Assembly: GCA_029202445.1 (NCBI GenBank)
Contig: CP119321.1
Span: 2,542,001-2,606,000 of the forward strand
Direction of reading: 5' to 3'
Length of the DNA: 64,000 nt
Origin: Candidatus Microbacterium phytovorans
GTDB taxonomy: Bacteria; Actinomycetota; Actinomycetes; Actinomycetales; Microbacteriaceae
The translations under genes were made by a program, and so were the position numbers. Under the pieces are notes generated by a model. The model saw only the letters and a program-made list of their open reading frames with translations, was not told the DNA's origin and did not search any database. Numbering within the stretch: position 1 is the stretch's first letter; each line of letters opens with the position of its first letter. Below are positions 42,418 through 53,712 of this stretch, piece by piece.

Positions 42418-42781
42418 GTTTCGTCTCGCTGCGCTCGCTCAACGACCGGCCGGGGTGCGGTGGGGTGTCGGTCGTTGAGCGAGGGCGCGCAGCGGCCGAG
42501 ACGAAACGGTGGTGCGGTGGGGTGCGGTGGGGTGTCGGTCGTTGAGCGAGGGAGCGGAGCGGCCGAGACGAAACGATGGTGCGGTGGGGTGCGGCGTTTC
42601 GTCTCGCTGCGCTCGCTCAACGACCGGGCGTGGCGGGGGCGAGGTGCGGCGTTTCGTCTCGCTGCGCTCGCTCAACGACCGGGCTGCGCTCGCTCAACGA
42701 CCGGGCGTGGCGGGGGTGGGGTGCGGCGTTTCGTCTCGCTGCGCTCGCTCAACGACCGGGCTGCGCTCGCTCAACGACCGG
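42418..42781. repeat. GTTTCGTCTCG…CTCAACGACCG repeat family, second cluster
   Basis: Forward short-type copies at 42418-42449, 42596-42628, 42651-42682 and 42728-42760; reverse long-type copies at 42469-42508 and 42536-42575; truncated copies (GCTGCGCTCGCTCAACGACC) at 42683-42705 and 42761-42781. GGTGCGG/GGTGGGG filler separates them. The cluster ends about 30 bp from argG. Confidence 0.85.
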
Positions 42782-42813
42782 CCGGGGCGCGCCCGCTCGA
42801 CGACCGGCGGGGA

Positions 42814-44424
<1,611 letters not shown>

Positions 44425-45246
44425 TCAGTCGGTCACGGGGACGACGAGGCCGCCCCAGGTCTCCTGCTCGTAGTCGGCGGCGTCCTGCGAGGTGAGGAGG
44501 TCGTAGAGCGCGACGATGCGGGGGTCGTCCTTGAGCTCCGGACGCGTGGCCAGCACGTTGTAGTACGGGCTGTCGGCGCCCTCGATGAGGATCGCCTGGT
44601 CGGCGGTGAGCCCCGCCGGCAGCGCGAAGCTGATCGTCACGAACGCCGTGTCGACGTCGGGAAGCGCCTGCGGCAGCGTCGCGTTCTCGATCTCCTTGAA
44701 CTCGAAGCCCCGCGGGTTCGCCGTCACGCCCGAGAGGTCGACGACGTCGTCGGTCGCCTCGATGAGTCCCTCGGCGGCGAGCATCTTCAGCGCGCGCCCC
44801 TCGTTCGTCGGGTCGTTGGGGATCGCGATCGAGGCGCCGTCGGCGAGCTCGTCGAGGCTCGAGATCTTGGTCGAGTAGAACGCGGCCGTCGGCAGGTACG
44901 CCTCGCCCACGCTCACGAGGTCCTCGCCGGTGTTGGCGTTGAAGGTCTCGAGGAACGTCGAGTTCTGGAACAGGTTCGCGTCGATCGACCCGTCGGCCAG
45001 CGCCGTGTTCGGGGTGTTGTAGTCGGTGAACGGCACGAACTCGATCGTGAGCCCGAGCTCGGCGGCGCCGTTCTCGGCGACGTGCTTCAGGATGTCGCCG
45101 GCGGGCGTCTGCAGCGCGCCCACCTTCAGCGTGCCGAGGCTGTCGCCCGACGCGTCGGTGGCGGGCGCGGTGCCGCCCGCGCAGCCGGTGAGCAGGAGGG
45201 CGGCGGCAGCGGTCGCCGCCGCGAACAGGGGGAGCTTGCGAGTCAT
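44425..45246 (-). CDS. metQ: Methionine ABC transporter substrate-binding lipoprotein
   Basis: 273-aa NlpA/MetQ-family protein. The signal peptide ends in the lipobox LLTGCAG (Cys near 22). Family segments include VPFTDYNTPNTALADGSIDA and ISSLDELADGASIAIPNDPT, followed by NEGRALKMLAAEGLI. It binds D/L-methionine outside the membrane. It is last in the metN-metI-metQ operon, 24 bp after metI. The 168-bp gap to argG contains inverted segments around GCATCCGCGTTCG that might terminate transcription. Confidence 0.93.
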   Translation of the reverse strand: MTRKLPLFAAATAAAALLLTGCAGGTAPATDASGDSLGTLKVGALQTPAGDILKHVAENGAAELGLTIEFVPFTDYNTPNTALADGSIDANLFQNSTFLETFNANTGEDLVSVGEAYLPTAAFYSTKISSLDELADGASIAIPNDPTNEGRALKMLAAEGLIEATDDVVDLSGVTANPRGFEFKEIENATLPQALPDVDTAFVTISFALPAGLTADQAILIEGADSPYYNVLATRPELKDDPRIVALYDLLTSQDAADYEQETWGGLVVPVTD

Positions 45247-45270
45247 GGTGTGGTCCTTTCGGGATGCCGG

Positions 45271-46029
45271 TCAGGGAGCAAGGTGCGAGGCGCCGGACGT
45301 CGCGGGCGACGGGGCGAGGGCCGCGCCGCGAGCGCGACGCGGCGGGCGGGAGGAGCGGCGGGCGAGGCGGCGGGCGCCCCACGAGGCGAGCGACTGCAGG
45401 ACCATCACGATCGCGAAGATGATGACGATCACCGAGACGATGTGGATCCAGCTGTACTGCTGGTAGCCGTAGCGGATGGCGACGTCGCCGAGTCCGCCGC
45501 CGGCGACCGTGCCGACCATCGCCGAGAAGTTGATGATCGAGGTCACCGTGGTCGAGAGACCGAGCAGCATCGGCGGTGCGGCCTCGGGCAGGAGCACCTT
45601 GGTGACCAGCTGCCATCGGCTCGCGCCGAGCGACGACGCGACCTCCAGCAGCCCCGGGTCGACCTCCTTGATCGCGATCTCGACCATGCGCGCGAAGAAC
45701 GGGATCGCGACGACCGACAGCGGGACGATCGCGGCCGTCGGGCCGATGAACGTGCCGACCACCACTCTCGTGAACGGGATGAGGGCGACCATCAGGATGA
45801 TGAACGGCACCGATCGGCCGAGGTTGACGATGAAGTCGAGGGTGCGGTTGATGACGACGCCGAGGCGCCTCGATCCGAACGGCGCCTCCAGGAAGCGTCC
45901 CTCCTCCGTGCCGACGAGCACGACACCCAGCGGCAGGCCGACGATCACCGTCGCGAGGAGGGCGAATCCGACCATGTACAGCGTCTGCCCCGTGGCGACG
46001 AGGAGCACCGTGAAGAGCTGATCGTTCAC
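45271..46029 (-). CDS. metI: Methionine ABC transporter permease
   Basis: 252 aa, GTG start at 46029 overlapping the metN stop (GTGA). Five or six helices; the coupling loop region has EVASSLGASRWQLVTKVLLP and SAMVGTVAGGGLGDVAIRYG is diagnostic of MetI. The C-terminal 35 residues (ARRSSRPPRRARGAAL) are basic and longer than usual. Confidence 0.93.
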   Translation of the reverse strand: MNDQLFTVLLVATGQTLYMVGFALLATVIVGLPLGVVLVGTEEGRFLEAPFGSRRLGVVINRTLDFIVNLGRSVPFIILMVALIPFTRVVVGTFIGPTAAIVPLSVVAIPFFARMVEIAIKEVDPGLLEVASSLGASRWQLVTKVLLPEAAPPMLLGLSTTVTSIINFSAMVGTVAGGGLGDVAIRYGYQQYSWIHIVSVIVIIFAIVMVLQSLASWGARRLARRSSRPPRRARGAALAPSPATSGASHLAP

Positions 46030-47012
46030 GCGGCGACTCCCGTCCGGAGCACCTCGACGAGGAGCCCCTGGCCGCGGAGGTCGTCGATCACGGCGGATGC
46101 CGCGGCATCCGGCACTTCGAGGCGCGTGCGCCCCGCCTGCGTGCCGCCGATCCGCTCGATCAGCGCCCCGAGGATCGACACGTCGAGGCCGTGGTCGCGG
46201 GCGAGCTGGGCGATCACCGGCCGGTCGGCGGTGCCGCCGGCGAACGTGATGTCGATCACCGTGGCATCCGGGGCCACCGTCGACGGGATCGCGCCGAGCG
46301 GGAACAGCTGGGCGGTGAGGCGGGAGCCGGGCGTGCGGATGATGTCGACCAGGCGGCCGCTCTCGACCACCCGGCCCGCCTCCAGGAGCGCGGCGGAATC
46401 GCACACGGTCTTCACGACGTCCATCTCGTGGGTGATGAGGAGCACCGTGAGCCCGAGTTCCGCGTTGATGCGGCGATACAGGTCGAGGATCGCGGTCGTC
46501 GTCTCCGGGTCGAGGGCGCTGGTGGCCTCGTCGGACAGCAGCACGCTCGGTCGCGCCGCAAGCGCGCGGGCGATGCCGACGCGTTGCTGCTGGCCGCCCG
46601 ACAGCTCGTGGACCGACGCCTCGGCGCGGTGACTGAGCCCGACGAGATCGAGCATCTCGAGCGCGCGGGCCCGGCGCTGCTCCCGCGGCGTGCCGTCGAG
46701 TTCGAGCGCCAGTTCCACGTTGGCGCGTACCGTGCGGCTCCCCAGCAGGTTGAACCGCTGGAACACCATGCCGATGCGGCGCCGCGCGGCCCGCAGATCG
46801 GCGTCGCCGAGGGAAGTGAGTTCGGTGCCGTCGACCGTGACGGATCCGGCATCCGGTCGTTCGAGGAGGTTCACGATGCGGGCGAGCGTGCTCTTGCCGG
46901 CTCCGCTCTGCCCGACGATGCCGAAGATCTCCCCCGTGGGGATGGTGAGCGAGACGTCGTCGACGGCGGGGACGTCGCCGTATCGCTTGGACACGTGTTC
47001 GAGCGCAATCAC
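46026..47012 (-). CDS. metN: Methionine ABC transporter ATP-binding protein
   Basis: 328 aa. Walker A GQSGAGKST (about residue 36), signature LSGGQQQRVGIARAL, Walker B VLLSDEATSALD, followed by a C-terminal NIL ligand-sensing domain (ITFAGGTADRPVIAQLARDH) that allows inhibition by methionine. It heads the operon. The 269 bp upstream (47013-47281) holds no gene I can support; I searched it for a SAM-riboswitch-like core and saw none. Confidence 0.95.
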   Translation of the reverse strand: MIALEHVSKRYGDVPAVDDVSLTIPTGEIFGIVGQSGAGKSTLARIVNLLERPDAGSVTVDGTELTSLGDADLRAARRRIGMVFQRFNLLGSRTVRANVELALELDGTPREQRRARALEMLDLVGLSHRAEASVHELSGGQQQRVGIARALAARPSVLLSDEATSALDPETTTAILDLYRRINAELGLTVLLITHEMDVVKTVCDSAALLEAGRVVESGRLVDIIRTPGSRLTAQLFPLGAIPSTVAPDATVIDITFAGGTADRPVIAQLARDHGLDVSILGALIERIGGTQAGRTRLEVPDAAASAVIDDLRGQGLLVEVLRTGVAA

Positions 47013-47281
47013 GCGGGCAGGCCTCTCTGCGGGGGGTCGCGCCCGGTGGTTCGTCGACGCGTGCTTCGAGTCTCGCCGCCCGGCACCGCGCCGACCGAAT
47101 CCCTGTTACGCCCTGTGTCGTTCCTACTGGACACACGGCCCGCCGCGTCGGGCGGGTTCGCGAACGGCGTCGCGGCCGCGTTCGTCCGCGCCGAGCCGCG
47201 GGTGGCATCGACAGCCACCCACGAGACGGCGCCGGCGAAGGCCGCGCGTCGGCGAAGGCCGCGCGGGTCGAGGGTCGAGCG

Positions 47282-47971
47282 TCAGGCCGTGACGGATGCC
47301 GTCGTGCGGCGCCGGCCGATCCACACCGTGAATGCGCCCACCGCGACGAAGGCGAGCGAGATGACCACGATGTAGACGATCACCGCGGGCCAGCCGCCCG
47401 GACCGTTCGGGTTGAGGAACGGATACGGGTACCACCAGGGCTCCCCGTTGGCCGGATTGGTCACGAGGGGACCGCGCAAGAGGGTGTACGCGCTCCAGAC
47501 GAGCGGGAACGCGAGCACCACCGCGATCGATCGCCACGGCAGTCCGCGCCGGCGTGGCGCGAAGAGCAGATCGAGGAGCAGGAACAGCGGGCCGATGAGG
47601 TGGAGCACCTCGTTCGACCAGGGCACCGGCTCGCTCCCCTGCGGCAGGGTGATGTTCCGCAAGAGGGCGTTATAGACGATGCCCGTGATCACCATCGCCG
47701 TGGTGGCGCAGGCCAGCGTCGTCGCGAGGGCCGGGCTCTCGACGGCATCCCGTCCGGCGCGCAGTCCGGCGATCCCCGCCCACAGGAGCGTCGTCGCGGC
47801 GAGCACGTTGGAGAGGATCGTGAAGAAGCTGAAGAAGTTGGCGATCACGGTGCCGAGGTCGCGACCCAGCTCGATCGTCGAGGTGATCGACGCCACCAGC
47901 TGCGTGACGACGGCCGCGATGATGACCACGCCCATCACGAGCCGCAGAACGGACCAGGTGTCGACGCGCAT
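47282..47971 (-). CDS. Pr6Pr-family membrane protein
   Basis: 229 aa with six predicted helices. Family landmarks are NFFSFFTILSNVLAATTLLW near the first third, ITGIVYNALLR, HLIGPLFLLLDLLFAP and a Trp/Tyr/Pro-rich WWYPYPFLNPN loop. The family is widespread in actinobacteria and its function is unknown. Single gene, divergent from purA. Confidence 0.85.
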   Translation of the reverse strand: MRVDTWSVLRLVMGVVIIAAVVTQLVASITSTIELGRDLGTVIANFFSFFTILSNVLAATTLLWAGIAGLRAGRDAVESPALATTLACATTAMVITGIVYNALLRNITLPQGSEPVPWSNEVLHLIGPLFLLLDLLFAPRRRGLPWRSIAVVLAFPLVWSAYTLLRGPLVTNPANGEPWWYPYPFLNPNGPGGWPAVIVYIVVISLAFVAVGAFTVWIGRRRTTASVTA

Positions 47972-48090
47972 CCCCGCAGGCTACCGCCCCCCACGCGAAC
48001 CGGTCGAGAGCGCGCATTCGGTCGTCGCGCGGCCGGATCCGCAACAGTTCGTGCAATCTCGGCGGCGGAAGCAATCACGGACGGCCCCGA

Positions 48091-48096
48091 TAGAAT
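48091..48096 (+). promoter_or_regulatory. Probable -10 element of purA
   Basis: TAGAAT (five of six consensus bases) lies 33 bp before the purA ATG, ahead of a strong GGGGGAG ribosome site (48118-48124). No good -35 is seen at the usual distance. Confidence 0.4.
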
Positions 48097-48129
48097 GGGG
48101 ACTCACCGTCCATCCACGGGGGAGCACCC

Positions 48130-49416
48130 ATGCCAGGCATCGTCATCGTCGGAGTCCAGTGGGGGGACGAGGGCAAGGGCAAGGCCACCGATCTCCTCGG
48201 TGAGCGCACCGACTGGGTCGTGAAGTTCAACGGCGGCAACAACGCCGGTCACACGGTCGTCATCGGCGACGAGAAGTACGCCCTGCACCTGCTGCCGTCC
48301 GGCATCCTCTCGCCCGGCGTCAACGCCGTCATCGGCAACGGCGTCGTCATCGACCTCGAGGTGCTCTTCGCCGAGCTGTCCGCGCTCGCCGCCCGCGGGG
48401 TCGACACCTCCCGGTTGAAGGTGAGCGCGAACGCCCACGTCATCACGCAGTACCACCGCACGCTCGACAAGGTCACCGAGCGCTTCCTGGGCAAGCGCAT
48501 GATCGGCACCACCGGCCGCGGCATCGGTCCGAGCTACGCCGACAAGATCAACCGCGTCGGCATCCGCATCCAGGACCTCTTCGACGAGAACATCCTGCGC
48601 CAGAAGGTCGAGGGCGCCCTCGACCAGAAGAACCACCTGCTGGTGAAGGTCTTCAACCGCCGCGCGATCACGGTCGACGAGATCGTCGACGACCTGCTGT
48701 CCTACGCCGATCGCCTGCGTCCGATGGTCTGCGACACGGGTCTGCTGCTCAACGACGCGTTGGATGCCGGTGACGTCGTCGTGTTCGAGGGTGGCCAGGC
48801 CACGATGCTCGACGTCGACCACGGCACGTACCCGTTCGTGACGTCGTCGTCGGCGACGGCCGGCGGCGCGGCGACCGGCTCGGGCGTCGGTCCGAACCGC
48901 CTCGACCGCATCGTCGGCATCGTGAAGGCGTACACGACGCGCGTCGGTTCGGGGCCCTTCCCGACGGAGCTGTTCGACGAACAGGGTGAGTGGTTGCGCA
49001 CGCGCGGCTTCGAGTTCGGCACGACGACGGGACGCCCGCGCCGCGTGGGCTGGTACGACGCCCCGATCACGCGCTATGCGACGCGTGTCAACGGCATCAC
49101 CGACCTGGTGCTGACGAAGCTCGACATCCTCACCGGCCTCGACCAGATCCCGGTGTGCGTCGCCTACGACGTCGACGGCGAACGCTTCGAGGAAGTGCCG
49201 GTCAACCAGAGCGACTTCCACCACGCGACGCCGATCCTCGAGTACTTCCCCGGGTGGAAGGACGACATCTCGAAGGCCCGCACCTTCGACGACCTTCCCC
49301 TCGAGGCGCAGGACTACGTGCTGGCCCTCGAGGCCATGAGCGGCACCCGCATCTCGGTCATCGGTGTCGGCGCGTCCCGCGACGCGGTGATCGTGCGCCA
49401 CGACCTCGTCGACTGA
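48130..49416 (+). CDS. purA: Adenylosuccinate synthetase
   Basis: 428 aa; makes adenylosuccinate from IMP and aspartate using GTP, the first committed step to AMP. The N-terminus [18 protein letters not shown] carries the GTP P-loop, GNNAGHTVV binds IMP, and [14 protein letters not shown] and [13 protein letters not shown] are further conserved segments. Full length. Followed 6 bp later by the lactonase-type gene, probably co-transcribed. Confidence 0.97.
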   Translation: MPGIVIVGVQWGDEGKGKATDLLGERTDWVVKFNGGNNAGHTVVIGDEKYALHLLPSGILSPGVNAVIGNGVVIDLEVLFAELSALAARGVDTSRLKVSANAHVITQYHRTLDKVTERFLGKRMIGTTGRGIGPSYADKINRVGIRIQDLFDENILRQKVEGALDQKNHLLVKVFNRRAITVDEIVDDLLSYADRLRPMVCDTGLLLNDALDAGDVVVFEGGQATMLDVDHGTYPFVTSSSATAGGAATGSGVGPNRLDRIVGIVKAYTTRVGSGPFPTELFDEQGEWLRTRGFEFGTTTGRPRRVGWYDAPITRYATRVNGITDLVLTKLDILTGLDQIPVCVAYDVDGERFEEVPVNQSDFHHATPILEYFPGWKDDISKARTFDDLPLEAQDYVLALEAMSGTRISVIGVGASRDAVIVRHDLVD

Positions 49417-49422
49417 GCCCCC

Positions 49423-50481
49423 GTGAGGTTCTTCGTCGGCGCCTACACCGCCGACGGTGACGGCGCGGCCACCGGGATCGGCGTCGTCCACGCGGGCGAG
49501 CCGGACGGTCCGCTCGCGGGTGGACAGCTCTCGACCGGTGCGGATGCCGTGCGCACCGGTGGGTCGCCGTCGTGGCTGGCCTGGCATCCGACTCTCGACG
49601 TGCTCTATGCGGCGCTCGAGCACGGCGGAGTGGTGCAGGCGTTCCGTCGCACCGGTCCCGATTCGTTCGCGGTGCTGGGCGAGCCGGCTGCCGTGGGGGA
49701 GCTCGTCTGCCACGTCGCCGTCGAGCCCGGCGGTCGCTGGCTGGTCGCGTCGTGCTGGGGCGACGGCCGGGTGGTACGGGTCCCGCTGGCGGCGGACGGC
49801 CGGGTGGGGACAGGCGTCGTCGCCGGGGCGGCGAACGATCCGTATGCCGCGTTCGACATGAATCGCCCTTCCCGCGCGCATCACGCCCGCTTCGTGGGGA
49901 CGCGGACGGTCGTCACGACCGATCTCGGACTCGACCAGGTGCGTGCGTGGCATCCGTCTGCGGACGGACTTCGCGAAGTCGACCGGGTGGTGCTCCCGCA
50001 GGGCACCGGGCCGCGGCACACCGTGTGGCACCCCAGCGGTCACCTCTACGTCGTGACGGAGTTCTCGCTCGAGCTCTTCGTGCTCGCTCCTCCGTCGGAC
50101 GGCGCCGGGTGGCGGCTGGTCGCCGCCGGTCCCGTCTCGCCCGGGGCGCTCCCCGGTGCGGATGCCGCGGCCGAGATCTCGCTGTCCGCCGACGCCGAGT
50201 TCGCCTACGTCGGGCTGCGGGGCACCGACACGATCGCGACGCTGCGCGTGCGCGGCACCGGCGCGACCGTGCAGCCCGTCGCCCTCGTCGAGAGCGGCGT
50301 GACCTGGCCACGGCACCACCTCGTCGCGCGCGACACGCTGCTGGTGGCCGGACAGCGCTCGGACGACGTGGCATCCCTCGCGCTCGATCTGCGCACCGGT
50401 ATCCCGGGGCGTGTGCGCCATCGCGTGTCCACGCCGTCGCCGAGCCAGCTGCTCGCCGACCGGCCGGGCGCGGCGGGTTAG
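49423..50481 (+). CDS. Lactonase-family beta-propeller (6-phosphogluconolactonase-like)
   Basis: 352 aa, GTG start six bases after purA. It matches YbhE/Pgl-type seven-bladed propellers: FFVGAYTADGDG at the start, PSWLAWHPTLDVLYA, NRPSRAHHARFVG, GTGPRHTVWHPSG and WPRHHLVARDT with conserved His and Arg residues of the site. Likely cytosolic; the physiological lactone is not certain. Its TAG overlaps the stop of the convergent AI-2E-family gene. Confidence 0.83.
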   Translation: MRFFVGAYTADGDGAATGIGVVHAGEPDGPLAGGQLSTGADAVRTGGSPSWLAWHPTLDVLYAALEHGGVVQAFRRTGPDSFAVLGEPAAVGELVCHVAVEPGGRWLVASCWGDGRVVRVPLAADGRVGTGVVAGAANDPYAAFDMNRPSRAHHARFVGTRTVVTTDLGLDQVRAWHPSADGLREVDRVVLPQGTGPRHTVWHPSGHLYVVTEFSLELFVLAPPSDGAGWRLVAAGPVSPGALPGADAAAEISLSADAEFAYVGLRGTDTIATLRVRGTGATVQPVALVESGVTWPRHHLVARDTLLVAGQRSDDVASLALDLRTGIPGRVRHRVSTPSPSQLLADRPGAAG

Positions 50482-51665
50482 ACCTTCGCGTCCTGGCGGG
50501 GGATCCACACCTTCTTCAGCACGAGCAGGAGCGACGCGGTCACGGGGATCGCGACGAGCGCGCCGAGCAGACCCATGAGGGTGCCTCCGACGAGCGCACC
50601 GATCACCACGAGCGACCCGGGTACCGCGATCGTCTTGTTCATGACGCGAGGGGTGAGCACGTATGCCTCGAGTTGCATGTACACGAGATACGCGGCCGCG
50701 AAGACGAGGGCCGACAGCGGATTCGTGAACAGGGCGACCACGGAGCCGATGCCCCAAAACAGCACCGTTCCGACCAGCGGGATGATCGTGATGCAGAACG
50801 ACACGACGGCCAGCAGCAGCGGGAAGGGCAACCCGAGCACGGAGTAGAGGAGGAAGGTCACGAGGGAGTTGAAGAACGCGAGGATGATCATGCCCCCGAG
50901 GTAGCCGCCGACCGAGGCCGTGATCTCCTCCGTGAGCTCCGCCGTGAGGGGACGGTTGCGTGCCGGCACGAGACGGTAGAACGCCTGCTTGACCTCCGGC
51001 AGGGAGGCGAGGAAGTACAGGCTCAGCACGATGATGATGATGATCCCCGAGATCGTCGTGCCGATCGAGACGCCGATCTGCAGCACGCCGCCGCCGATCG
51101 CGGCGAGGTTCGCGGGGTCGCTGAGGAATCGCTGGATCTCGTTCAGCAGCGCGGGCACCTGGTCGCCGAACTGGTCGCGTGCCCACAGGTAGAAGTCGGT
51201 CTGTTGGAAGCCGGCGATCGTCGAGGGCAGATCGCGGATGAACTGGGCGATCTGACCCACGACCGTCGGGATGACCAGCCACAGCACGCCGACCATGACG
51301 ATCGCGAACACGAAGTAGACGATGACGATGCCCCATGCCCGGCCGACACCGCGACGCTCCAGCCGGCGCACGAGGGGATCGAGGCCCAGGGCGGCGAACA
51401 GCGCGAAGGCGATGTAGATCCAGATGGTGGCGAGGTCGGCGATGGCAGACGTCAGCCCGACGGCCAGGAGACCGCCGAGGACGACAAGGAAGCCGAGCAC
51501 GAAGGGCCGCTGGATGAGCGCGCCCACCGAACGCACGGGCTGCTCCGGGACGAGCAGCGCATCCGTCGGGGGCGCACCGTCCGCCGCTGCCGCAGGCGAC
51601 GCGCTCGGACGGCGGCGCGACCAGCGGCGCGGGGAGGGTCCGGGCTCGGACGGGGCATCGGTCAT
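50478..51665 (-). CDS. AI-2E family transporter
   Basis: 395-aa membrane protein. Two N-terminal helices, a middle amphipathic region (IQRFLSDPANLAAIGGGVL) and a C-terminal bundle with PLVGTVLFWGIGSVVALF and GALVGGTLMGLLGALVAIPV, diagnostic of the family. Members export AI-2, ions or other small solutes; the substrate here is unknown. The N-terminal 55 residues are a variable cytoplasmic tail. Confidence 0.9.
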   Translation of the reverse strand: MTDAPSEPGPSPRRWSRRRPSASPAAAADGAPPTDALLVPEQPVRSVGALIQRPFVLGFLVVLGGLLAVGLTSAIADLATIWIYIAFALFAALGLDPLVRRLERRGVGRAWGIVIVYFVFAIVMVGVLWLVIPTVVGQIAQFIRDLPSTIAGFQQTDFYLWARDQFGDQVPALLNEIQRFLSDPANLAAIGGGVLQIGVSIGTTISGIIIIIVLSLYFLASLPEVKQAFYRLVPARNRPLTAELTEEITASVGGYLGGMIILAFFNSLVTFLLYSVLGLPFPLLLAVVSFCITIIPLVGTVLFWGIGSVVALFTNPLSALVFAAAYLVYMQLEAYVLTPRVMNKTIAVPGSLVVIGALVGGTLMGLLGALVAIPVTASLLLVLKKVWIPRQDAKV

Positions 51666-51757
51666 GCGTCACACTCTAGGGGCGTCGGGGCGTCGGTGAC
51701 CTCGCCGGGACGGTCGAGCCGCGGGGTGAGACGGTACGCTCGGGTCGGGGAGGACTC

Positions 51758-52081
51758 ATGACGGACGACACAGCGGATGCCACGACCGCCACGACCGACG
51801 CGACCGCGAGGCTGCTCGGTCTGCGGGCGAGCATCGACAACATCGACGCGGCGCTCATCTTCCTGCTCGCCGAGCGTTTCCGCTGCACGAAGCAGGTCGG
51901 TGTGCTGAAGGCCGAGCACGGGATGCCGGCATCCGACCCGAACCGTGAAGAGCAGCAGATCGCGCGCCTGCGCCGACTGTCGGCCGAAGCCGACCTCGAC
52001 CCCGAGTTCGCCGAGAAGTGGTTCAACTTCGTCGTCGCCGAGGTCATCCGCCACCACACGGCCGAGGCCGAACGCGACTGA
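51758..52081 (+). CDS. Chorismate mutase, AroQ type
   Basis: 107 aa, all-helical; converts chorismate to prephenate for Phe/Tyr synthesis. RASIDNIDAALIFLLAERFR (residues about 22-41) supplies the Arg and Asp of the site, KQVGVLKAEHGMP the conserved Lys, and REEQQIARLRRL a further Arg/Glu pair. Divergent from the AI-2E-family gene; 92 bp between starts. Confidence 0.9.
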   Translation: MTDDTADATTATTDATARLLGLRASIDNIDAALIFLLAERFRCTKQVGVLKAEHGMPASDPNREEQQIARLRRLSAEADLDPEFAEKWFNFVVAEVIRHHTAEAERD

Positions 52082-52114
52082 CGCGTTCGGCCCCGGTCCA
52101 ACCCCTGACGGCGG

Positions 52115-52801
52115 TCAGGGAGTCGCCCGCCGGAGCGGTGCGAACGAGAAGGCCGCGATGACGAGGGCGACGAGGAGCGTCCAGGCGGCGATGCCCGCGG
52201 TGCCCTGCGTTCCGATCCACTCACCGACAGCGCGCCAGCCGTCGAGGCGCCCGATGAGCCAGCCCGACCCGACGAGCGCGAGCCCGATGCTCACGAGCAC
52301 CACCGTGAGCCACACGCTGCCGAACCGCTTGTAGATGGTGGCCGAGCCGAAGCCGATCATGAAGAACACCATCGGGACCGCGAAGTACAGCAGCCATGCC
52401 GCCGCCGGCCCGGCATCCCAGATCCAGTCGACCGAGAAGTACCAGCCCTGCAGTCCCCACCCTCCGGTCGCCCGCTCGAGGAACGCGCCGCCGACGTAGA
52501 GCGTCGCCAGCAGCGCCGAGAAGAGCGCCGCCGTGAGCGTCGTTCCGAAGAAGTACTCCCGACGGGTGACGCTCATCGCCTGCGAGAACGGGAAGGTGAG
52601 CGTCAGCGACTGCACGCCGACGACGCCGAAGTACCAGTACACCGCCTGTGCGCCGCCGCTGTACTTCTGACCCTCGGCGGGCACCATCGACCAGATCACC
52701 AGGGTGAGCAGGAACGAGCCGGCCAGCACGATCAGCGGCACCCACACGTAGGTCTGCTTGTTGATCAGCTGCATGCGCACGACATTCCAGGTGCGGTTCA
52801 C
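52115..52801 (-). CDS. ABC transporter membrane subunit (YtrC/D-like)
   Basis: 228 aa from the GTG at 52801, which overlaps the ATPase stop (GTGA). Six hydrophobic helices; an early QAMSVTRREYFFGT segment is typical of ABC-2 permeases controlled by YtrA-type regulators. It is last in the regulator-ATPase-permease operon. Likely role: export or protection against envelope-active agents, by analogy with Ytr systems (inference). Confidence 0.82.
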   Translation of the reverse strand: MNRTWNVVRMQLINKQTYVWVPLIVLAGSFLLTLVIWSMVPAEGQKYSGGAQAVYWYFGVVGVQSLTLTFPFSQAMSVTRREYFFGTTLTAALFSALLATLYVGGAFLERATGGWGLQGWYFSVDWIWDAGPAAAWLLYFAVPMVFFMIGFGSATIYKRFGSVWLTVVLVSIGLALVGSGWLIGRLDGWRAVGEWIGTQGTAGIAAWTLLVALVIAAFSFAPLRRATP

Positions 52802-53712
52802 GACAGGCTCCCTTCCTTGACGCCGCGGTCGGCGGACGCGCCGGCCGCGTGCTGCGTGGTGCGGACGATCAACTGCTGGAGCGAGACCGGAGCGACGTCC
52901 AGTCCCTCCTCGCGGAGCCGGGCGTGGTCCGCCCCGGTGAGTTCGCCGAGGACCGTGACCGAGGCGACGCGGCCCAGGCTCTCGCGGTGGATCACCTCGC
53001 GGCCGGCGACGAACGCGTCGACCGCTGCGGCGTCGCCGACGATCGTCGCGGCGCGACCGCGCACGGCATCCGTCTCCTCGTCCATGATGATCCGGCCGCC
53101 GTCGATGACGATCACGCGCTCGAGGAGATTCGACACCTCGTCGATCAGATGGCTGGACAGGATGATCGTGCGCGGGTGCGCGGCGTAGTCCTCGAGCAGC
53201 CGGTCGTAGAAGAGCTGGCGGGCGACGGCATCCAGTCCGAGATAGGGCTCGTCGAAGAAAGTGATCTCCGCGCGGGATGCCAGGCCGATGATCACGCCGA
53301 CGGCGCTGAGCTGGCCGCGCGAGAGCTTCTTGATCGTCTTGGTCATCGGCAGCTGGAAGTCGGCGATGAGACGATCGGCGAGGGCCTGGTCCCAGTTCTC
53401 GAAGAAGAGCCGCGCCATCTGGAACGCGTGGGCGGGCTTCGCGTCGTCGGGGTACTTCTGGCTCTCGCGGACGAAGCACATGCGGCGCAGCACCTTGGCG
53501 TTCTCGTACGGGTGCTCGCCGAAGACGCGCACGTCGCCGCTCGTGGCGAAGTTCTGCGCCGTGAGGATCGACATGACCGTGGTCTTGCCGGCCCCGTTCC
53601 GGCCGAGGAGGCCGTAGATCGTGTCCTTCTCGATCGTGAAGCTCACGTCGTCGGCCGCGACGGTGTCGCGGTAACGCTTGGTGAGGTGCTTCACCTCGAT
53701 CACGCTGGTCAT
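52798..53712 (-). CDS. ABC transporter ATP-binding protein (Ytr-type)
   Basis: 304 aa. Walker A GRNGAGKTT (residues about 37-45), Walker B ITFFDEPYLGLD, and switch ILSSHLIDE are intact; the signature is LSRGQ rather than LSGGQ, common in this subgroup. A C-terminal domain of about 80 residues (TIVGDAAAVDAFVAGREVI) follows the ATPase core. ATG overlaps the regulator stop; GTGA overlap joins the permease gene. Confidence 0.92.
   Translation of the reverse strand: MTSVIEVKHLTKRYRDTVAADDVSFTIEKDTIYGLLGRNGAGKTTVMSILTAQNFATSGDVRVFGEHPYENAKVLRRMCFVRESQKYPDDAKPAHAFQMARLFFENWDQALADRLIADFQLPMTKTIKKLSRGQLSAVGVIIGLASRAEITFFDEPYLGLDAVARQLFYDRLLEDYAAHPRTIILSSHLIDEVSNLLERVIVIDGGRIIMDEETDAVRGRAATIVGDAAAVDAFVAGREVIHRESLGRVASVTVLGELTGADHARLREEGLDVAPVSLQQLIVRTTQHAAGASADRGVKEGSLS

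Noticed and set aside
47009..47218. 69-codon leftward frame upstream of metN
   Set aside because: Low-complexity Arg/Thr/Ala sequence without a ribosome site; probably untranslated leader.
47013..47281. Possible SAM riboswitch upstream of metN
   Set aside because: I could not find a recognisable SAM-I/II/IV core; only simple G/C-rich inverted segments are present. A covariance-model search would decide.
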